A stretch of 64,000 bases of DNA from Streptomyces sp. R33 (lineage in GTDB: Bacteria > Actinomycetota > Actinomycetes > Streptomycetales > Streptomycetaceae). The DNA lies in assembly GCF_041200175.1 (NCBI RefSeq), contig NZ_CP165727.1, positions 3,199,501-3,263,500 of the forward strand, written 5' to 3'. Shown here piece by piece: positions 7,492-17,294 of the stretch; position 1 is the first letter of the stretch, and each line of letters opens with the position of its first letter. A model generated the notes under the pieces. It was not told the origin of the DNA, did not search any database, and worked only from the letters and a program-made list of their open reading frames with translations. A program made the translations under genes and the position numbers.

Positions 7492-9582
7492 TCAGTCGTC
7501 GTTCTTGCCGGACGGGGTCGTCTTGGCGATCTGCATCAGGAACTCGGCGTTCGACTTCGTCTGCTTCATCTTGTCGAGCAGGAGCTCGATGGCCTGCTGC
7601 GAGTCGAGCGCGTGCAGCACCCGGCGCAGCTTCCAGACGATGGCGAGCTCCTCGCTGTTGAGGAGGATCTCCTCCTTGCGGGTGCCCGACGGGTCGACGT
7701 CGACGGCCGGGAAGATGCGCTTGTCGGCGAGCTTCCGGTCGAGCTTGAGCTCCATGTTGCCGGTGCCCTTGAACTCCTCGAAGATCACCTCGTCCATGCG
7801 CGAGCCGGTGTCGACCAGCGCGGTGGCCAGGATGGTCAGCGAGCCGCCGTCCTCGATGTTGCGCGCGGCACCGAAGAAGCGCTTCGGCGGGTACAGCGCG
7901 GTCGAGTCGACACCACCGGACAGGATGCGGCCGGAGGCGGGCGCCGCGAGGTTGTACGCGCGGCCCAGACGGGTGATGGAGTCCAGCAGGACGACCACGT
8001 CGTGACCCAGCTCGACGAGGCGCTTGGCGCGCTCGATGGCCAGCTCGGCGACGGTGGTGTGGTCCTCCGCGGGGCGGTCGAAGGTCGAGGAGATGACCTC
8101 GCCCTTGACCGACCGCTGCATGTCGGTGACCTCTTCCGGACGCTCGTCGACCAGGACGACCATCAGGTGGCACTCGGGGTTGTTCGTGGTGATCGCGTTG
8201 GCGATCGCCTGCATGATCATGGTCTTGCCGGTCTTCGGCGGGGCCACGATCAGGCCTCGCTGGCCCTTTCCGATCGGCGACACGAGGTCGATGATGCGGG
8301 TCGTCAGCACGCCCGGGTCGGTCTCCAGACGGAGCCGGTCCTGGGGGTACAGCGGGGTCAGCTTCTGGAACTCCGGTCGGCCGCGGCCGGATTCGGGCGC
8401 CATGCCGTTCACGGAGTCCAGACGCACGAGGGCGTTGAACTTCTCGCGGCGCTCGCCGTCCTTGGGCTGGCGCACGGCACCGGTGGTGTGGTCGCCCTTG
8501 CGCAGACCCGCCTTGCGGACCTGGGCGAGGGAGACGTACACGTCGTTGGGGCCGGGCAGGTAGCCCGAGGTCCGGATGAACGCGTAGTTGTCGAGGATGT
8601 CCAGGATGCCCGCGACGGGGATCAGGACGTCGTCGTCGGCGACCTGCGGCTCGTTCGGCGCGAACTCGTCGCGGCCACGACGGCCCCGGCGGTCGCGGTA
8701 GCGGCCGCGACGGCCACGGCGACCGCCTTCATCGTCGAAGTCGTCCTGCGGGCCGTTGTCCTGGGGGCCCTGACGGTCCTGACGGCCCTGCTGCTGACGG
8801 TCCTGACGGCCGCCCTGCTGCTGGCGGTCCTGACGGTCCGCACGGCCGCCGCCCTGGCCGCCCTGACCCTGGCCCTGGCCCTGGCCCTGGGCACCCTGGC
8901 CCGGCTCGTCGGTCTTGGCACCGCGGTCACGGCGGTCGCGCCGGCCGTCGCCGCGCTCGGCACGGTCCCCGCGGTCGCGGCGGTCGCGCCGGCCGCGGCC
9001 CTCGCCCTCCTGGGCGGGCGCGGAGACGGCGGTCGCGGCCTCGGCCTTGACCTCGGCGGGCGCGGTGGCGGTGGTGGTGGCGGTCTCGGTCTTCGCCTCG
9101 ACCTGCACGGCGGCGGGGGCCGCGGTCTCCGGGCTGCCGGAGGGGGCCGTGGCCCGACGGCGGCGGCGCTCGCCGACCGGCGCGTCGTCGCTGGCCGGCT
9201 GGCCCGGGATCTCGATCTGCGCCTGCGCGGCAGGCTTCTCGGCGGGCGCCTCGGCGGCGGCCTCACCCGTACGGGCCTTGCTGGTGGCGCGGCGCTTCGG
9301 CTTGGCCTCGGCGGCGTCGGCGGCGGGAGCCGCGGCCTTGGGGGCACCACTGCCCGCCTGCGCCTCCTTGATGACCTCGATCAGCTGGCTCTTGCGCATC
9401 CGCGCGGTGCCCCTGATGCCGAGGCCCGACGCGACCTGCTGCAGCTCGGCCAGGACCATGCCCTCGAGGCCGGTGCCGGAGCGGCGCCGCCGTCCGGCAG
9501 TGGTCGCCGCGGCGCCCGCGGCGGGGGCACTGGTGTCGACATTGGTGTCGGCAGCGCCCATCAGATCGGTGGTGTCGCTCAC
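7492..9582 (-). CDS. rho: Transcription termination factor Rho with long disordered N-terminal insert
   Basis: 696 residues from a GTG start ([12 protein letters not shown]) with GGAAGG upstream. A hexameric RNA helicase-translocase that ends transcription. Order: Rho N-terminal helical domain ([20 protein letters not shown]) at about 25-60; a ~260-residue low-complexity insert rich in Ala/Glu, then Arg/Asp/Gly/Gln (runs such as [14 protein letters not shown]); the RNA-binding OB fold ([20 protein letters not shown]); Walker A ([12 protein letters not shown]); Walker B ([14 protein letters not shown]); and the C-terminal motor. E. coli Rho is about 419 residues; the extra length is the insert, which is common in actinobacteria. 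The 422-nt upstream gap probably holds its leader. Confidence 0.96.
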   Translation of the reverse strand: MSDTTDLMGAADTNVDTSAPAAGAAATTAGRRRRSGTGLEGMVLAELQQVASGLGIRGTARMRKSQLIEVIKEAQAGSGAPKAAAPAADAAEAKPKRRATSKARTGEAAAEAPAEKPAAQAQIEIPGQPASDDAPVGERRRRRATAPSGSPETAAPAAVQVEAKTETATTTATAPAEVKAEAATAVSAPAQEGEGRGRRDRRDRGDRAERGDGRRDRRDRGAKTDEPGQGAQGQGQGQGQGGQGGGRADRQDRQQQGGRQDRQQQGRQDRQGPQDNGPQDDFDDEGGRRGRRGRYRDRRGRRGRDEFAPNEPQVADDDVLIPVAGILDILDNYAFIRTSGYLPGPNDVYVSLAQVRKAGLRKGDHTTGAVRQPKDGERREKFNALVRLDSVNGMAPESGRGRPEFQKLTPLYPQDRLRLETDPGVLTTRIIDLVSPIGKGQRGLIVAPPKTGKTMIMQAIANAITTNNPECHLMVVLVDERPEEVTDMQRSVKGEVISSTFDRPAEDHTTVAELAIERAKRLVELGHDVVVLLDSITRLGRAYNLAAPASGRILSGGVDSTALYPPKRFFGAARNIEDGGSLTILATALVDTGSRMDEVIFEEFKGTGNMELKLDRKLADKRIFPAVDVDPSGTRKEEILLNSEELAIVWKLRRVLHALDSQQAIELLLDKMKQTKSNAEFLMQIAKTTPSGKNDD

Positions 9583-10004
9583 GAAGGGTCCTTCCCTGGA
9601 GCGGACGTCGGCCTGTCTGGCTCGGCGACCGGTTGTGCTGTCCGACAACGGTCCTAGGTGTAGACCGTGCCGGGGCGGTGGTCCGCCGATAGAGATACGG
9701 CGGAGAGAACGTGCATGGGTGGTTCCGGCGAGAAGCCCCCGAGCTGGAAGCGTGGGAATGTCACGCCGATTCCGGAGCGTGCTCGAAACTGCTGGAAGCG
9801 ATCAAAGCAGTCGGGGAGGCTCCCGGAAGAAAGGTGGTCCCGAATGGGGACACTGAGCACCGAGCCATGGCGGCTTCGGCTGCACACTTGAGAGTAACAC
9901 TACCGGATCCAACAGATATTCCCCCTCTCAATCACCGGCAATCGCGCCTTCCGCGCGGGCGGCCTGCCCTGACCGCCCGCCCCTGGCGGGTATGCCCATA
10001 CGGC
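9583..10004. other. 422-nt gap between thrB and rho (probable rho leader/promoter)
   Basis: No convincing gene on either strand. Near the thrB end are two mutually exclusive inverted repeats: 9955-9980 (8-bp arms, gcgggcgg) and 9976-9990 (6-bp arms, cccgcc), just after the thrB stop, which could act as a weak terminator. The rest, including purine-rich sequence around 9,780-9,850, would be the 5' leader of rho; long leaders are common for rho genes because of autoregulation, but no specific signal was identified. Confidence 0.5.
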
Positions 10005-10931
10005 CTAGCCGCCCTGGGTGCCCAGCGGAAGTACGCTCGCGCCCGCGGCGTCGAGGGCGAGCCGGTTCGCCGCCCATCCCTCGCCCGCGAGCTGCGCGAC
10101 CTTGTCGGCCGCGCCGTTGTCGACCAGCGCGAGGACCGTGGGGCCCGCGCCGGAGATGACCGCGGGGATGCCGTCCGCCCGCAGCCGGTTGACGAGTGCC
10201 ACGCTCTCGGGCATCGCCGGGGACCGGTACTCCTGGTGGAGCCGGTCTTCGGTGGCCGGCAGCAGCAACTCGGGACGCCTGGTCAGGGCTTCGACGAGCA
10301 GGGCTGCACGACCTGCGTTGACGGCCGCGTCCACGTGCGGGACGTTGCGCGGCAGCAGGCCGCGCGCGGTCTCCGTCAGGACCGGCTTGGAGGGGACGAA
10401 GACCACCGGAACGATGGAATCGGCGGGCTCCATACGGATCGCCTTGGCGCTGCCGCCGTCCATCCAGGCGAGGGTGAAACCGCCGAGGAGACAGGCGGCG
10501 ACGTTGTCGGGGTGGCCCTCGATCTCGGTGGCGAGTTCGAGCAGGGCCGCGTCGTCGAGCTTGGCCTCTCCGCCTATGGTCACGGCGCGGGCGGCGACGA
10601 TCCCGGCGCAGATGGCGGCCGAGGAGGACCCGAGGCCGCGGCCGTGCGGGATGCGGTTGGCGCAGACGACCTCGAGGCCGCGCGGCTGCCCGCCCAGCAG
10701 GTCGAAGGCGGTGCGCATGGAGCGTACGAGCAGGTGGCTCTCGTCCCGCGGGAGGGTGTCGGCGCCCTCGCCCGCGATGTCGATGTTCAGGCCGGAGTCG
10801 GCCACCCGGACGACTACGTCGTCGTAGAGCCCCAGGGCCAGGCCGAGGGCGTCGAAGCCCGGGCCGAGGTTGGCACTGCTGGCGGGGACGCGCACCCGTA
10901 CGGCGGCGGCGCGGAACGCTGGACCGGCCAT
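10005..10931 (-). CDS. thrB: Homoserine kinase
   Basis: 308 residues, GHMP kinase family. Phosphorylates homoserine to O-phosphohomoserine, the substrate of threonine synthase. VRVPASSANLGPGFDALGLAL begins the GHMP N-terminal fold and PHGRGLGSSSAA near residue 95 is the ATP-binding glycine/serine loop; AVISGAGPTVLAL near 250 is the C-terminal glycine motif. Start at ATG of MAGPAFRA with AAGGAG upstream. It is separated from thrC by 321 nt containing a large hairpin, so it probably has its own promoter rather than simple co-transcription. Confidence 0.94.
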   Translation of the reverse strand: MAGPAFRAAAVRVRVPASSANLGPGFDALGLALGLYDDVVVRVADSGLNIDIAGEGADTLPRDESHLLVRSMRTAFDLLGGQPRGLEVVCANRIPHGRGLGSSSAAICAGIVAARAVTIGGEAKLDDAALLELATEIEGHPDNVAACLLGGFTLAWMDGGSAKAIRMEPADSIVPVVFVPSKPVLTETARGLLPRNVPHVDAAVNAGRAALLVEALTRRPELLLPATEDRLHQEYRSPAMPESVALVNRLRADGIPAVISGAGPTVLALVDNGAADKVAQLAGEGWAANRLALDAAGASVLPLGTQGG

Positions 10932-11252
10932 CGTCCGATGACACTCCTTGTGACTGTGCGAGACGAGATCTTCGCTGGCTCGCTGCGAATGTACTGGAGA
11001 ACGTACGACACCCGAAGGCCCTCTGGGCAGCACCACGGTCATATGCGCGGTGGCGGATGTAAGTACAGCGTATCGAAGGAAGGTTCTCTCGCGACATAGG
11101 GCGCACAGGAGGCGCACGATGCGTGTCGGTGTCTTCCGGTGGATTCCGCCGGCTGCCGTTCACTTTTGTGCCGTACGACCTGAGTTGCCGGGTTCCGGAG
11201 GCGTTCCGGAACCCGGCAACTCAGGGTGCTGCCACGGGGTGGTCGGACCGGG
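10932..11252. other. 321-nt gap between thrC and thrB
   Basis: Holds the thrC terminator hairpin (11,179-11,225) and then about 245 nt leading to thrB. AAGGAG before the thrB ATG is clear. No gene and no recognisable riboswitch was seen; a thrB promoter is inferred from the terminator position. Confidence 0.5.
11179..11225 (-). terminator. Long perfect hairpin between thrC and thrB
   Basis: A perfect 20-bp stem (cctgagttgccgggttccgg with its complement) and a 7-nt loop, 27 nt after the thrC stop. One of the strongest stem-loops in the window; it lacks a long U-run, as is usual for Streptomyces terminators. Confidence 0.85.
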
Positions 11253-12323
11253 TCAGACCAGGCCGAGGCGGACGGCCGCCGCTTCGGCGTCGACCGGGAC
11301 GGTGACCGGCTGCGGGGCGCCGGCGACGGCCCAGTCGGGGTCCTTGAGTCCGTTTCCGGTGACGGTGCATACGATCGTCTGGCCGGGGTCGACCAGGCCC
11401 AGCTCGGCGGCCTTGAGCAGGCCGGCCACGGACGCGGCCGAGGCGGGCTCGACGAAGACGCCCTCCTGCGCGGCCAACAGGCGGTAGGCGGCCAGGATCT
11501 GGCGGTCCGTCACCTCGTCGATGAAGCCGCCCGACTCGTCGCGCGCGGCGAGCGCGTAGTCCCACGAGGCCGGGTTGCCGATGCGGATCGCGGTTGCGAT
11601 GGTGTGCGGTTCCTTGACGATCTCGCCGCGCACGATCGGCGCGGAACCGGAGGCCTGGAAACCCCACACGCGGGGCGTACGGGAGGCCAGTCCGTCGGCC
11701 TTGTACTCCTTGAAGCCCTTCCAGTACGCGGTGATGTTGCCGGCGTTGCCGACGGGCAGCACGTGGATGTCGGGGGCGTCGCCGAGCGCGTCGACGATCT
11801 CGAACGCGGCGGTCTTCTGGCCCTCGATGCGCACCGGGTTGACGGAATTGACCAGCGCGACCGGGTAGTTGTCGGACAGCGCGCGCGCCAGGTCCAGGCA
11901 GTCGTCGAAGTTGCCGTCCACCTGGAGGATCTTGGCGCCGTGCACGAGGGCCTGGCCCATCTTGCCGAGCGCGATCTTGCCGCGGGGCACGAGGACGGCC
12001 GAGACCATCCCGGCGCGCACCGCGTACGCGGCGGCGGAGGCCGAGGTGTTGCCCGTGGAGGCGCAGATGACGGCCTTGGCGCCGTCCTCCTTGGCCTTGG
12101 TGATGGCCATGGTCATGCCGCGGTCCTTGAAGGACCCGGTGGGGTTCGCGCCCTCGACCTTCAGGTGCACCTCGCAGCCGGTGCGCTCGGAGAGCACCTG
12201 CGCGGGGACGAGGGGAGTGCCGCCCTCGCGGAGCGTGACCACGGGAGTCGTGTCCGTCACCGGCAGGCGGTCCCGGTACTCCTCGATGATGCCGCGCCAC
12301 TGGTGGGTGCGATTGCTGCTCAT
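11253..12323 (-). CDS. thrC: Threonine synthase
   Basis: 356 residues, fold-type II PLP enzyme converting O-phosphohomoserine to threonine. The PLP lysine is in [14 protein letters not shown] near residue 65; [16 protein letters not shown] near 93 and [15 protein letters not shown] near 190 are phosphate and cofactor-binding loops. Length matches the short bacterial class. It starts 6 nt after hom ends, so hom-thrC is an operon. Confidence 0.95.
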   Translation of the reverse strand: MSSNRTHQWRGIIEEYRDRLPVTDTTPVVTLREGGTPLVPAQVLSERTGCEVHLKVEGANPTGSFKDRGMTMAITKAKEDGAKAVICASTGNTSASAAAYAVRAGMVSAVLVPRGKIALGKMGQALVHGAKILQVDGNFDDCLDLARALSDNYPVALVNSVNPVRIEGQKTAAFEIVDALGDAPDIHVLPVGNAGNITAYWKGFKEYKADGLASRTPRVWGFQASGSAPIVRGEIVKEPHTIATAIRIGNPASWDYALAARDESGGFIDEVTDRQILAAYRLLAAQEGVFVEPASAASVAGLLKAAELGLVDPGQTIVCTVTGNGLKDPDWAVAGAPQPVTVPVDAEAAAVRLGLV

Positions 12324-12329
12324 GGGTCC

Positions 12330-13622
12330 TTACTCCCCTTCAACACGCATGATGCTGGCGACACCGCGCACGGTGTCCAGCTTCCGCAGCGCCTCGACGG
12401 TCCCGGAGAGGGCGGCGTCGGGTGCGCGGTGGGTGACGACGACGAGGGAGGCCTCGCCGTCCTTGCCCTGCTGGCGGACGGTGTCGATCGAGACACCGTG
12501 CTCCGCGAACGTCGTCGCCACCTGGGCGAGGACGCCCGGCTTGTCGGCCACATCGAGGCTGATGTGGTACCGCGTGACGACGTCGCCCATGGGGCTGACC
12601 GGCAGCTGGGTGTACGCCGACTCGCCGGGCCCCGTTGCCTCGGCGAGCTTGTTGCGGCAGACGGCGACGAGGTCGCCCAGGACCGCCGAGGCGGTCGGAG
12701 AACCGCCCGCGCCGGGCCCGTAGAACATGAGCCGCCCGGCGGCCTCCGCCTCGACGAAGACGGCGTTGTACGCCTCGCGCACGGACGCCAGCGGGTGGCT
12801 GAGCGGGATCATCGCCGGGTGCACTCGAGCGGTGACGGACTGCCCGTCCGCGGCGCGCTCCAGGATCGCGAGGAGCTTGATGGTGCAGCCCATGCGCTTG
12901 GCGGAGGCGAAGTCCGCGGCGCTGACCTCGGTCATCCCCTCGCGGTAGACGTCGTCGAGACGGACCCGGGTGTGGAACGCGATGCCGGCCAGGATCGCGG
13001 CCTTGGCGGCGGCGTCGTAGCCCTCGACGTCGGCGGTCGGGTCGGCCTCGGCGTACCCGAGGGCGGTGGCCTCGTCGAGCGCCTCCTGGTACCCGGCGCC
13101 CGTGGAGTCCATCTTGTCGAGGATGAAGTTCGTCGTGCCGTTGACGATGCCCATCACCCGGTTGATCTTGTCGCCCGCGAGGGACTCTCGCATCGGGCGG
13201 ACCAGCGGGATGGCGCCGGCGACGGCGGCCTCGTAGTACAGGTCCAGCCCGTGCTGCTGGGCCGCGGCGTGCAGGGCGGCACCGTCCTGGGCGAGCAGCG
13301 CCTTGTTCGCCGAGACGACGGAGATGCCGTGCTCGAAGGCGGTGGTGATGAGGGTGCGGGCGGGCTCGATGCCGCCGATGACCTCGATGGCGACGTCGAT
13401 GTCGCCGCGTTTGAGGAGGGCGGTCGCATCGGTGGTAACCAGCGCCGGGTCGATGCCCTCGCGCACCTTGGAGGGGCGGCGCACGGCCACGCCGGCGAGC
13501 TCGACGGGCGCACCGATCCTGGCCGTCAGGTCGTCGGCGTGCGTCGTCATGATGCGCGCCACCTCTGAGCCGACCACTCCACAGCCCAGCAGCGCCACCT
13601 TCAGCGGACGCGTACGCATCAT
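12330..13622 (-). CDS. hom: Homoserine dehydrogenase with C-terminal ACT domain
   Basis: 430 residues. Reduces aspartate semialdehyde to homoserine, the branch point to threonine and methionine. VALLGCGVVGSEVAR is the NAD(P)-binding Rossmann motif; VNGTTNFILDKM and GYAEADPTADVEGYDAAAKA are catalytic-domain signatures. The last ~75 residues (YHISLDVADKPGVLAQVATT) form an ACT domain, the usual threonine feedback site. Two start codons stand in tandem (ATGATG); the first is used here. It follows lysA with a hairpin-bearing 125-nt gap. Confidence 0.95.
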   Translation of the reverse strand: MMRTRPLKVALLGCGVVGSEVARIMTTHADDLTARIGAPVELAGVAVRRPSKVREGIDPALVTTDATALLKRGDIDVAIEVIGGIEPARTLITTAFEHGISVVSANKALLAQDGAALHAAAQQHGLDLYYEAAVAGAIPLVRPMRESLAGDKINRVMGIVNGTTNFILDKMDSTGAGYQEALDEATALGYAEADPTADVEGYDAAAKAAILAGIAFHTRVRLDDVYREGMTEVSAADFASAKRMGCTIKLLAILERAADGQSVTARVHPAMIPLSHPLASVREAYNAVFVEAEAAGRLMFYGPGAGGSPTASAVLGDLVAVCRNKLAEATGPGESAYTQLPVSPMGDVVTRYHISLDVADKPGVLAQVATTFAEHGVSIDTVRQQGKDGEASLVVVTHRAPDAALSGTVEALRKLDTVRGVASIMRVEGE

Positions 13623-13690
13623 TCGACCTACGCCTTTCGATCTTCCATCACCACCCGGCGCGCCGGATTGCGCGCCAGGTCTGAACCAGT

Positions 13691-13735
13691 CTCACTCAAT
13701 GGACAACACTTTCCACCCTCGGTCCATTGGGTGAG
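13691..13735 (-). terminator. Hairpin between lysA and hom
   Basis: Arms ctcactcaatggac and gtccattgggtgag pair over 14 positions (one wobble) around a 17-nt loop, 12 nt after the lysA stop. Could terminate or attenuate the lysA transcript ahead of hom. No leader peptide rich in Thr or Lys was seen, so classical attenuation is not supported. Confidence 0.6.
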
Positions 13736-13747
13736 ATGCCTATTTCA

Positions 13748-15139
13748 TCATCCGAGGTCGAGACGCAGGAGATCTTCCTCCGTCTCCCGCCGGACGATCA
13801 CTCGAGCCTCCCCGTCGCGCACGGCCACGACCGGCGGGCGGAGCGCGTGGTTGTAGTTGCTGGCCATGGAGCGGCAGTAGGCCCCGGTGGCGGGTACGGC
13901 GAGGAGGTCCCCCGGGGCCAGGTCGGCCGGCAGGAAGGCGTCCTTCACCACGATGTCACCGCTCTCGCAGTGCTTGCCGACGACGCGGACGAGCATGGGC
14001 TCGGCGTCGGAGACGCGGGAGACGAGGGTGACGGAGTACTCGGCGTCGTAGAGGGCGGTGCGGATGTTGTCGGACATGCCGCCGTCGACGGAGACGTACG
14101 TACGGAGCCCCTCGAGCGGCTTGACCGTGCCGACCTCGTACAGCGTGAAGGCGGTGGGCCCGACGATGGCCCGGCCGGGCTCGACGGAGATGCGGGGCGC
14201 GCGCAGCCCGGCGGACTCGCATTCGCGGGCGACGATCTCGTGCAGGGCCTTGGCGATCTCGTGGGGCTCGCGCGGGTCGTCGGAGGAGGTGTACGCGATG
14301 CCGAGGCCGCCGCCGAGGTCGATCTCGGGCAGCTCGACGCCGTGCTCGTCGCGTACGGCGGCCAGCAGCTGCACCACCCGCTTGGCGGACACCTCGAAGC
14401 CGGCCATGTCGAAGATCTGCGAGCCGATGTGGGAGTGGACGCCGAGCAGCTCGAGGCTGTCGTGCCCGAGCGCGCGCCGGACGGCCTCCGCGGCGGCGCC
14501 GTCGGCGACGGCGATGCCGAACTTCTGGTCCTCGTGCGCGGTCGCGATGAACTCGTGCGTGTGCGCCTCGACGCCGACGGTCACGCGGATCTGGACGGGC
14601 TGGCGCACGCCGAGCTCACGCGCGATGTGCGCGACTCGAGCGATCTCCTGGAAGGAGTCGAGGACGATGCGACCGACCCGGGCCTCGACGGCCCGGGTGA
14701 TCTCCCGGGCGGACTTGTTGTTGCCGTGGAAGGCGATCCGCTCGGCGGGCATCCCGGCGGCGAGGGCGGTGGCCAGCTCCCCGCCGGAACACACGTCGAG
14801 GTTCAGCCCCTCTTCCCGCAGCCACTTCACGACGGCCTTGGAGAGGAACGCCTTGCCGGCGTAGAAGACGTCGGCGTCCGGCCCGAAGGCGTGCGCCCAG
14901 GCCCGGCACCGGGCCCGGAAGTCCTCCTCGTCGAGGAAGTAGGCGGGCGTCCCGAACTCCTCCGCGAGGGTGGTGACGGGGATGCCGCCCACCGTCACGA
15001 CACCGTCGGGGTTCCGTCCCACGGTCCGGGCCCAGACCTTCTCGTCGAGCGCGTTGAGGTCGGCGGGCGGCGGGGAGTAGTGCCCCTCGGGCAGGACGTC
15101 GGCGTGGCGGGGCCCGGCGGGGTGGGCGGAACGGCTCAT
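13748..15139 (-). CDS. lysA: Diaminopimelate decarboxylase
   Basis: 463 residues, fold-type III PLP enzyme making lysine from meso-diaminopimelate. [18 protein letters not shown] holds the PLP lysine near residue 90; [10 protein letters not shown], the glycine-rich [11 protein letters not shown] and [13 protein letters not shown] (active-site Cys-Glu) follow in the correct order. About 40 residues longer at the N-terminus than E. coli LysA, which is normal in actinobacteria. Starts 19 nt after nrtL, so the two are probably co-transcribed. Confidence 0.95.
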   Translation of the reverse strand: MSRSAHPAGPRHADVLPEGHYSPPPADLNALDEKVWARTVGRNPDGVVTVGGIPVTTLAEEFGTPAYFLDEEDFRARCRAWAHAFGPDADVFYAGKAFLSKAVVKWLREEGLNLDVCSGGELATALAAGMPAERIAFHGNNKSAREITRAVEARVGRIVLDSFQEIARVAHIARELGVRQPVQIRVTVGVEAHTHEFIATAHEDQKFGIAVADGAAAEAVRRALGHDSLELLGVHSHIGSQIFDMAGFEVSAKRVVQLLAAVRDEHGVELPEIDLGGGLGIAYTSSDDPREPHEIAKALHEIVARECESAGLRAPRISVEPGRAIVGPTAFTLYEVGTVKPLEGLRTYVSVDGGMSDNIRTALYDAEYSVTLVSRVSDAEPMLVRVVGKHCESGDIVVKDAFLPADLAPGDLLAVPATGAYCRSMASNYNHALRPPVVAVRDGEARVIVRRETEEDLLRLDLG

Positions 15140-15158
15140 CGGTATCTCTCTTCGCAGA

Positions 15159-16160
15159 TCACAGGCAGTCAGGTGCGTCTATGCCGAGCAGGGCCAGGCC
15201 ACCGGCCAGCACCGTCCCGGCGGCTTCGGCAAGGGCCAGCCGGGCACGGTGGGCGGCCGAGGGTTTCTCGTCGCCCTTGGGCAGGACGCCGTACTGGAAA
15301 TCGAGCAGCTCGCCGGCCAGCTCGACGAGGTGCCGGGTGAGCCGCTCGGGCGCGCGGTGGTGCGCGGCGGCCTCCAGGACGAGGTCGTGGTCGGCGAGGA
15401 GGCGCAGCAGGGCGGGCGCGTCGACGTCGCCCGGCTCGGGGTGGAAGCCCAGTTGACCGGCGTTCCGTACCAGGGCCCGGCTGCGCGCGTGGGCGTATCG
15501 CACGCGGAAGAACTCGCTGGCCTCCCCCTGCACGAGCAGGGTGTCGGAGAAGGCCGGGGTCTCCCGGGCGGGCACGGCGAGCATCGCCCAGTGGGCGGCG
15601 TCGCGGCCGTAACGGGCGACGACGTCGCCGTCCCGCTTGGCGAGGGGCGCGACGGGCAGGTCCCCGGGCCGGTCCTGCGGCAGGTCGCGCCCGGCGCCGC
15701 CCCGGGCGCACACGAGCCGCAGGACACTGCACCGCACGACGCACTCGCGCAGCCCCGTCCCGGTCTCGTCGGCGGGGGCGGGAACCGGGGCGGCGAACAT
15801 GGCCCCGCCCCGTACGTCCCGGATCACGATGTCGCGGACGATGGCGTCCCGGACGACGGCGGGGGCGGAGGGCGGAGGCAGCACGAAGTTGAGGAACCCG
15901 GCTCCGGTGACCTCGACGCGCTCGATGCCGGGCTCCGCGCCGAGCCGTCGGGCCAGCACGCCCGCCACGTCCCGGGGCGGGCATCCGGCCGGCTTGGCCA
16001 CCTGGAAGGCGACGGGGGTCGCGTAGTCCCCCACCCCACCGGGCCGGGTCCGTTCGACGACGACCCGCTCGGGCACACCCGCCTCGGCGGGCAGCTCCCC
16101 CTCCTCGACGGCGCAGCGCACGGCGCGTACGACGGTACGGGAGAGGTCGGCGGGGGTCAC
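15159..16160 (-). CDS. nrtL: ArgS-related anticodon-binding protein NrtL
   Basis: 333 residues. The N-terminal ~110 residues resemble the Add-1 domain of arginyl-tRNA synthetase ([29 protein letters not shown]), and the last ~130 resemble the DALR anticodon-binding domain ([34 protein letters not shown]). The catalytic HIGH and KMSK regions are absent, and about 200 residues of core are missing relative to ArgS, so it cannot aminoacylate. It is a known Streptomyces neighbour of lysA. Role unknown; tRNA binding is inferred from the DALR domain. Confidence 0.85.
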   Translation of the reverse strand: MTPADLSRTVVRAVRCAVEEGELPAEAGVPERVVVERTRPGGVGDYATPVAFQVAKPAGCPPRDVAGVLARRLGAEPGIERVEVTGAGFLNFVLPPPSAPAVVRDAIVRDIVIRDVRGGAMFAAPVPAPADETGTGLRECVVRCSVLRLVCARGGAGRDLPQDRPGDLPVAPLAKRDGDVVARYGRDAAHWAMLAVPARETPAFSDTLLVQGEASEFFRVRYAHARSRALVRNAGQLGFHPEPGDVDAPALLRLLADHDLVLEAAAHHRAPERLTRHLVELAGELLDFQYGVLPKGDEKPSAAHRARLALAEAAGTVLAGGLALLGIDAPDCL

Positions 16161-16228
16161 GGGACCAGCCTAGGCGAGAAGCCCACTCATCCCGCGAAGG
16201 GTTTCGCCATGTGAACAGCCGACCGCAG

Positions 16229-16651
16229 CTACCCTCTCCCCCGGCCCGCGGGGGCTCCCTTCCGCTCCCGCCGGTCCTTGCGCTCGACGAGCCGGCGGAC
16301 GACCCGTACGAGCTCGGCGGGCTCGAAGGGCTTGGCGAGGAACGCATCCACCCCGGCCTCGATCCCGGCCTCCACCTCGTGCTGCGTAGAGGCGCTCACG
16401 ATGGCGACGGGCACGTGCCGCGTCCGCGGATCGGCGCGCAGCTGCGCGGCCGTCCCGAACCCGTCCAGCCGGGGCATGACCACATCAAGGGTGATCACGT
16501 CGGGGCACACGCGGTGCACGACGTCCAGACACTCGGCACCATCGTTCGCGGTCACTACCTCGAAGCCCTCCAGCTCGAGATTGACCTTGATCAGCTGCCG
16601 GATGACCTTGTTGTCGTCGACAACAAGCACCCGGCCCGAGGCGCCTGGCAC
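16229..16651 (-). CDS. Stand-alone receiver-domain response regulator
   Basis: 140 residues forming one CheY-like receiver: acidic pocket VLVVDDNKVIRQL, phospho-acceptor Asp in VITLDVVMPRLDG, Thr/Ser switch in VAIVSAST and the conserved Lys in FLAKPFEP. No output domain. The GTG start before PGASGRVLVVDD was chosen because the receiver begins immediately after it; its ribosome-binding site is weak, and an in-frame GTG about 16 codons upstream is possible. It is first in the row RR-nrtL-lysA. No histidine kinase lies next to it. Confidence 0.85.
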   Translation of the reverse strand: MPGASGRVLVVDDNKVIRQLIKVNLELEGFEVVTANDGAECLDVVHRVCPDVITLDVVMPRLDGFGTAAQLRADPRTRHVPVAIVSASTQHEVEAGIEAGVDAFLAKPFEPAELVRVVRRLVERKDRRERKGAPAGRGRG

Positions 16652-16769
16652 AACTCGAGAGTAGGTCCGCCTAAGCTTCCGCGTCCGGGTTTTTGCCACT
16701 TCCACCCCCTCCGGGCGACCCGCCTCCCCCTCCCCCGGAACTCGTTTCTGATCACCCCACGGAAGCTGG

Positions 16770-16775
16770 TAGTGT
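16770..16775 (+). promoter_or_regulatory. Candidate -10 element for tRNA-Arg
   Basis: TAGTGT, a good Streptomyces -10 form, sits about 30 nt before the mature tRNA 5' end. The matching -35 region is poor. Confidence 0.4.
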
Positions 16776-16804
16776 TCAACCCGTCGCCGCAACGCGGACG
16801 ACGC

Positions 16805-16876
16805 GCCCCCGTAGCTCAGGGGATAGAGCAACGGCCTCCGGAGCCGTGTGCGCAGGTTCGAATCCTGCCGGGGGCA
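16805..16876 (+). tRNA. tRNA-Arg (anticodon CCG)
   Basis: 72-nt cloverleaf. The 7-bp acceptor stem gcccccg pairs with cgggggc at 16,869-16,875 with discriminator A. The D-arm holds gctcaggggatagagc, the anticodon arm is acggc-ctCCGga-gccgt, and the T-arm is gcagg-ttcgaat-cctgc. CCG reads the CGG arginine codon. CCA is not encoded, as usual in actinobacteria. Transcribed on the strand opposite to the preceding genes. Confidence 0.97.
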
Positions 16877-16894
16877 CTTCGCAGGAAGTGCCCG

Positions 16895-16937
16895 AAGACC
16901 CCGCCATCAGCGGCAACGCTGAGGACGGGGTCTTTTT
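16895..16937 (+). terminator. Terminator of the tRNA-Arg transcript
   Basis: aagaccccg pairs with cggggtctt, with an inner tcagcg-gcaa-cgctga hairpin, followed by a run of five T. A classical U-tract terminator 19 nt after the tRNA. Confidence 0.88.
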
Positions 16938-17294
16938 GCGCCTGCCGTCCTGCGGGCGCTTCCCGGGTCCGGGGCCCATGCGCTGCGCCCGGCGCGGGGT
17001 CGGCCGGGGCTTGCGTGGGCACGGGGCGGTGCGCGGGACCCCGGCGTGGCCACCGGGTCGGCGAGTGGTGGGTCCAACGGCCTTATCCCAGAAGACAATT
17101 CACGGAATTCATTTCGTCGAACCGGTTCCTTCATGCGTACATTCGAGTGGTCTTGCATCCCAATTGCCTGCCATACGGCGGCATCACCCGGGCGGGCTCG
17201 TAACGTCGGCGGAAATGATGGGGGTTCGGCCTTCGGCGCTGTCGGGGGCGGTGCCCGCATCTCCGTCCCTCCCGATTCCACGAGATGTGACAGA
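16938..17294. other. 357-nt gap between tRNA terminator and TPR gene
   Basis: Contains a relatively AT-rich block (about 17,085-17,180), which suggests a promoter for the TPR gene. No second copy of the tRNA 3' end and no integrase were seen, so there is no sign of an attachment site. Confidence 0.5.

Noticed and set aside
6403..9657. Very long open frame on the plus strand over LCP and rho
   Set aside because: It lies opposite well-supported genes, has the repetitive composition of GC-rich antisense frames and no recognisable domain.
11226..13568. Long plus-strand open frame over thrC and hom
   Set aside because: Antisense to two clear enzymes; composition-driven.
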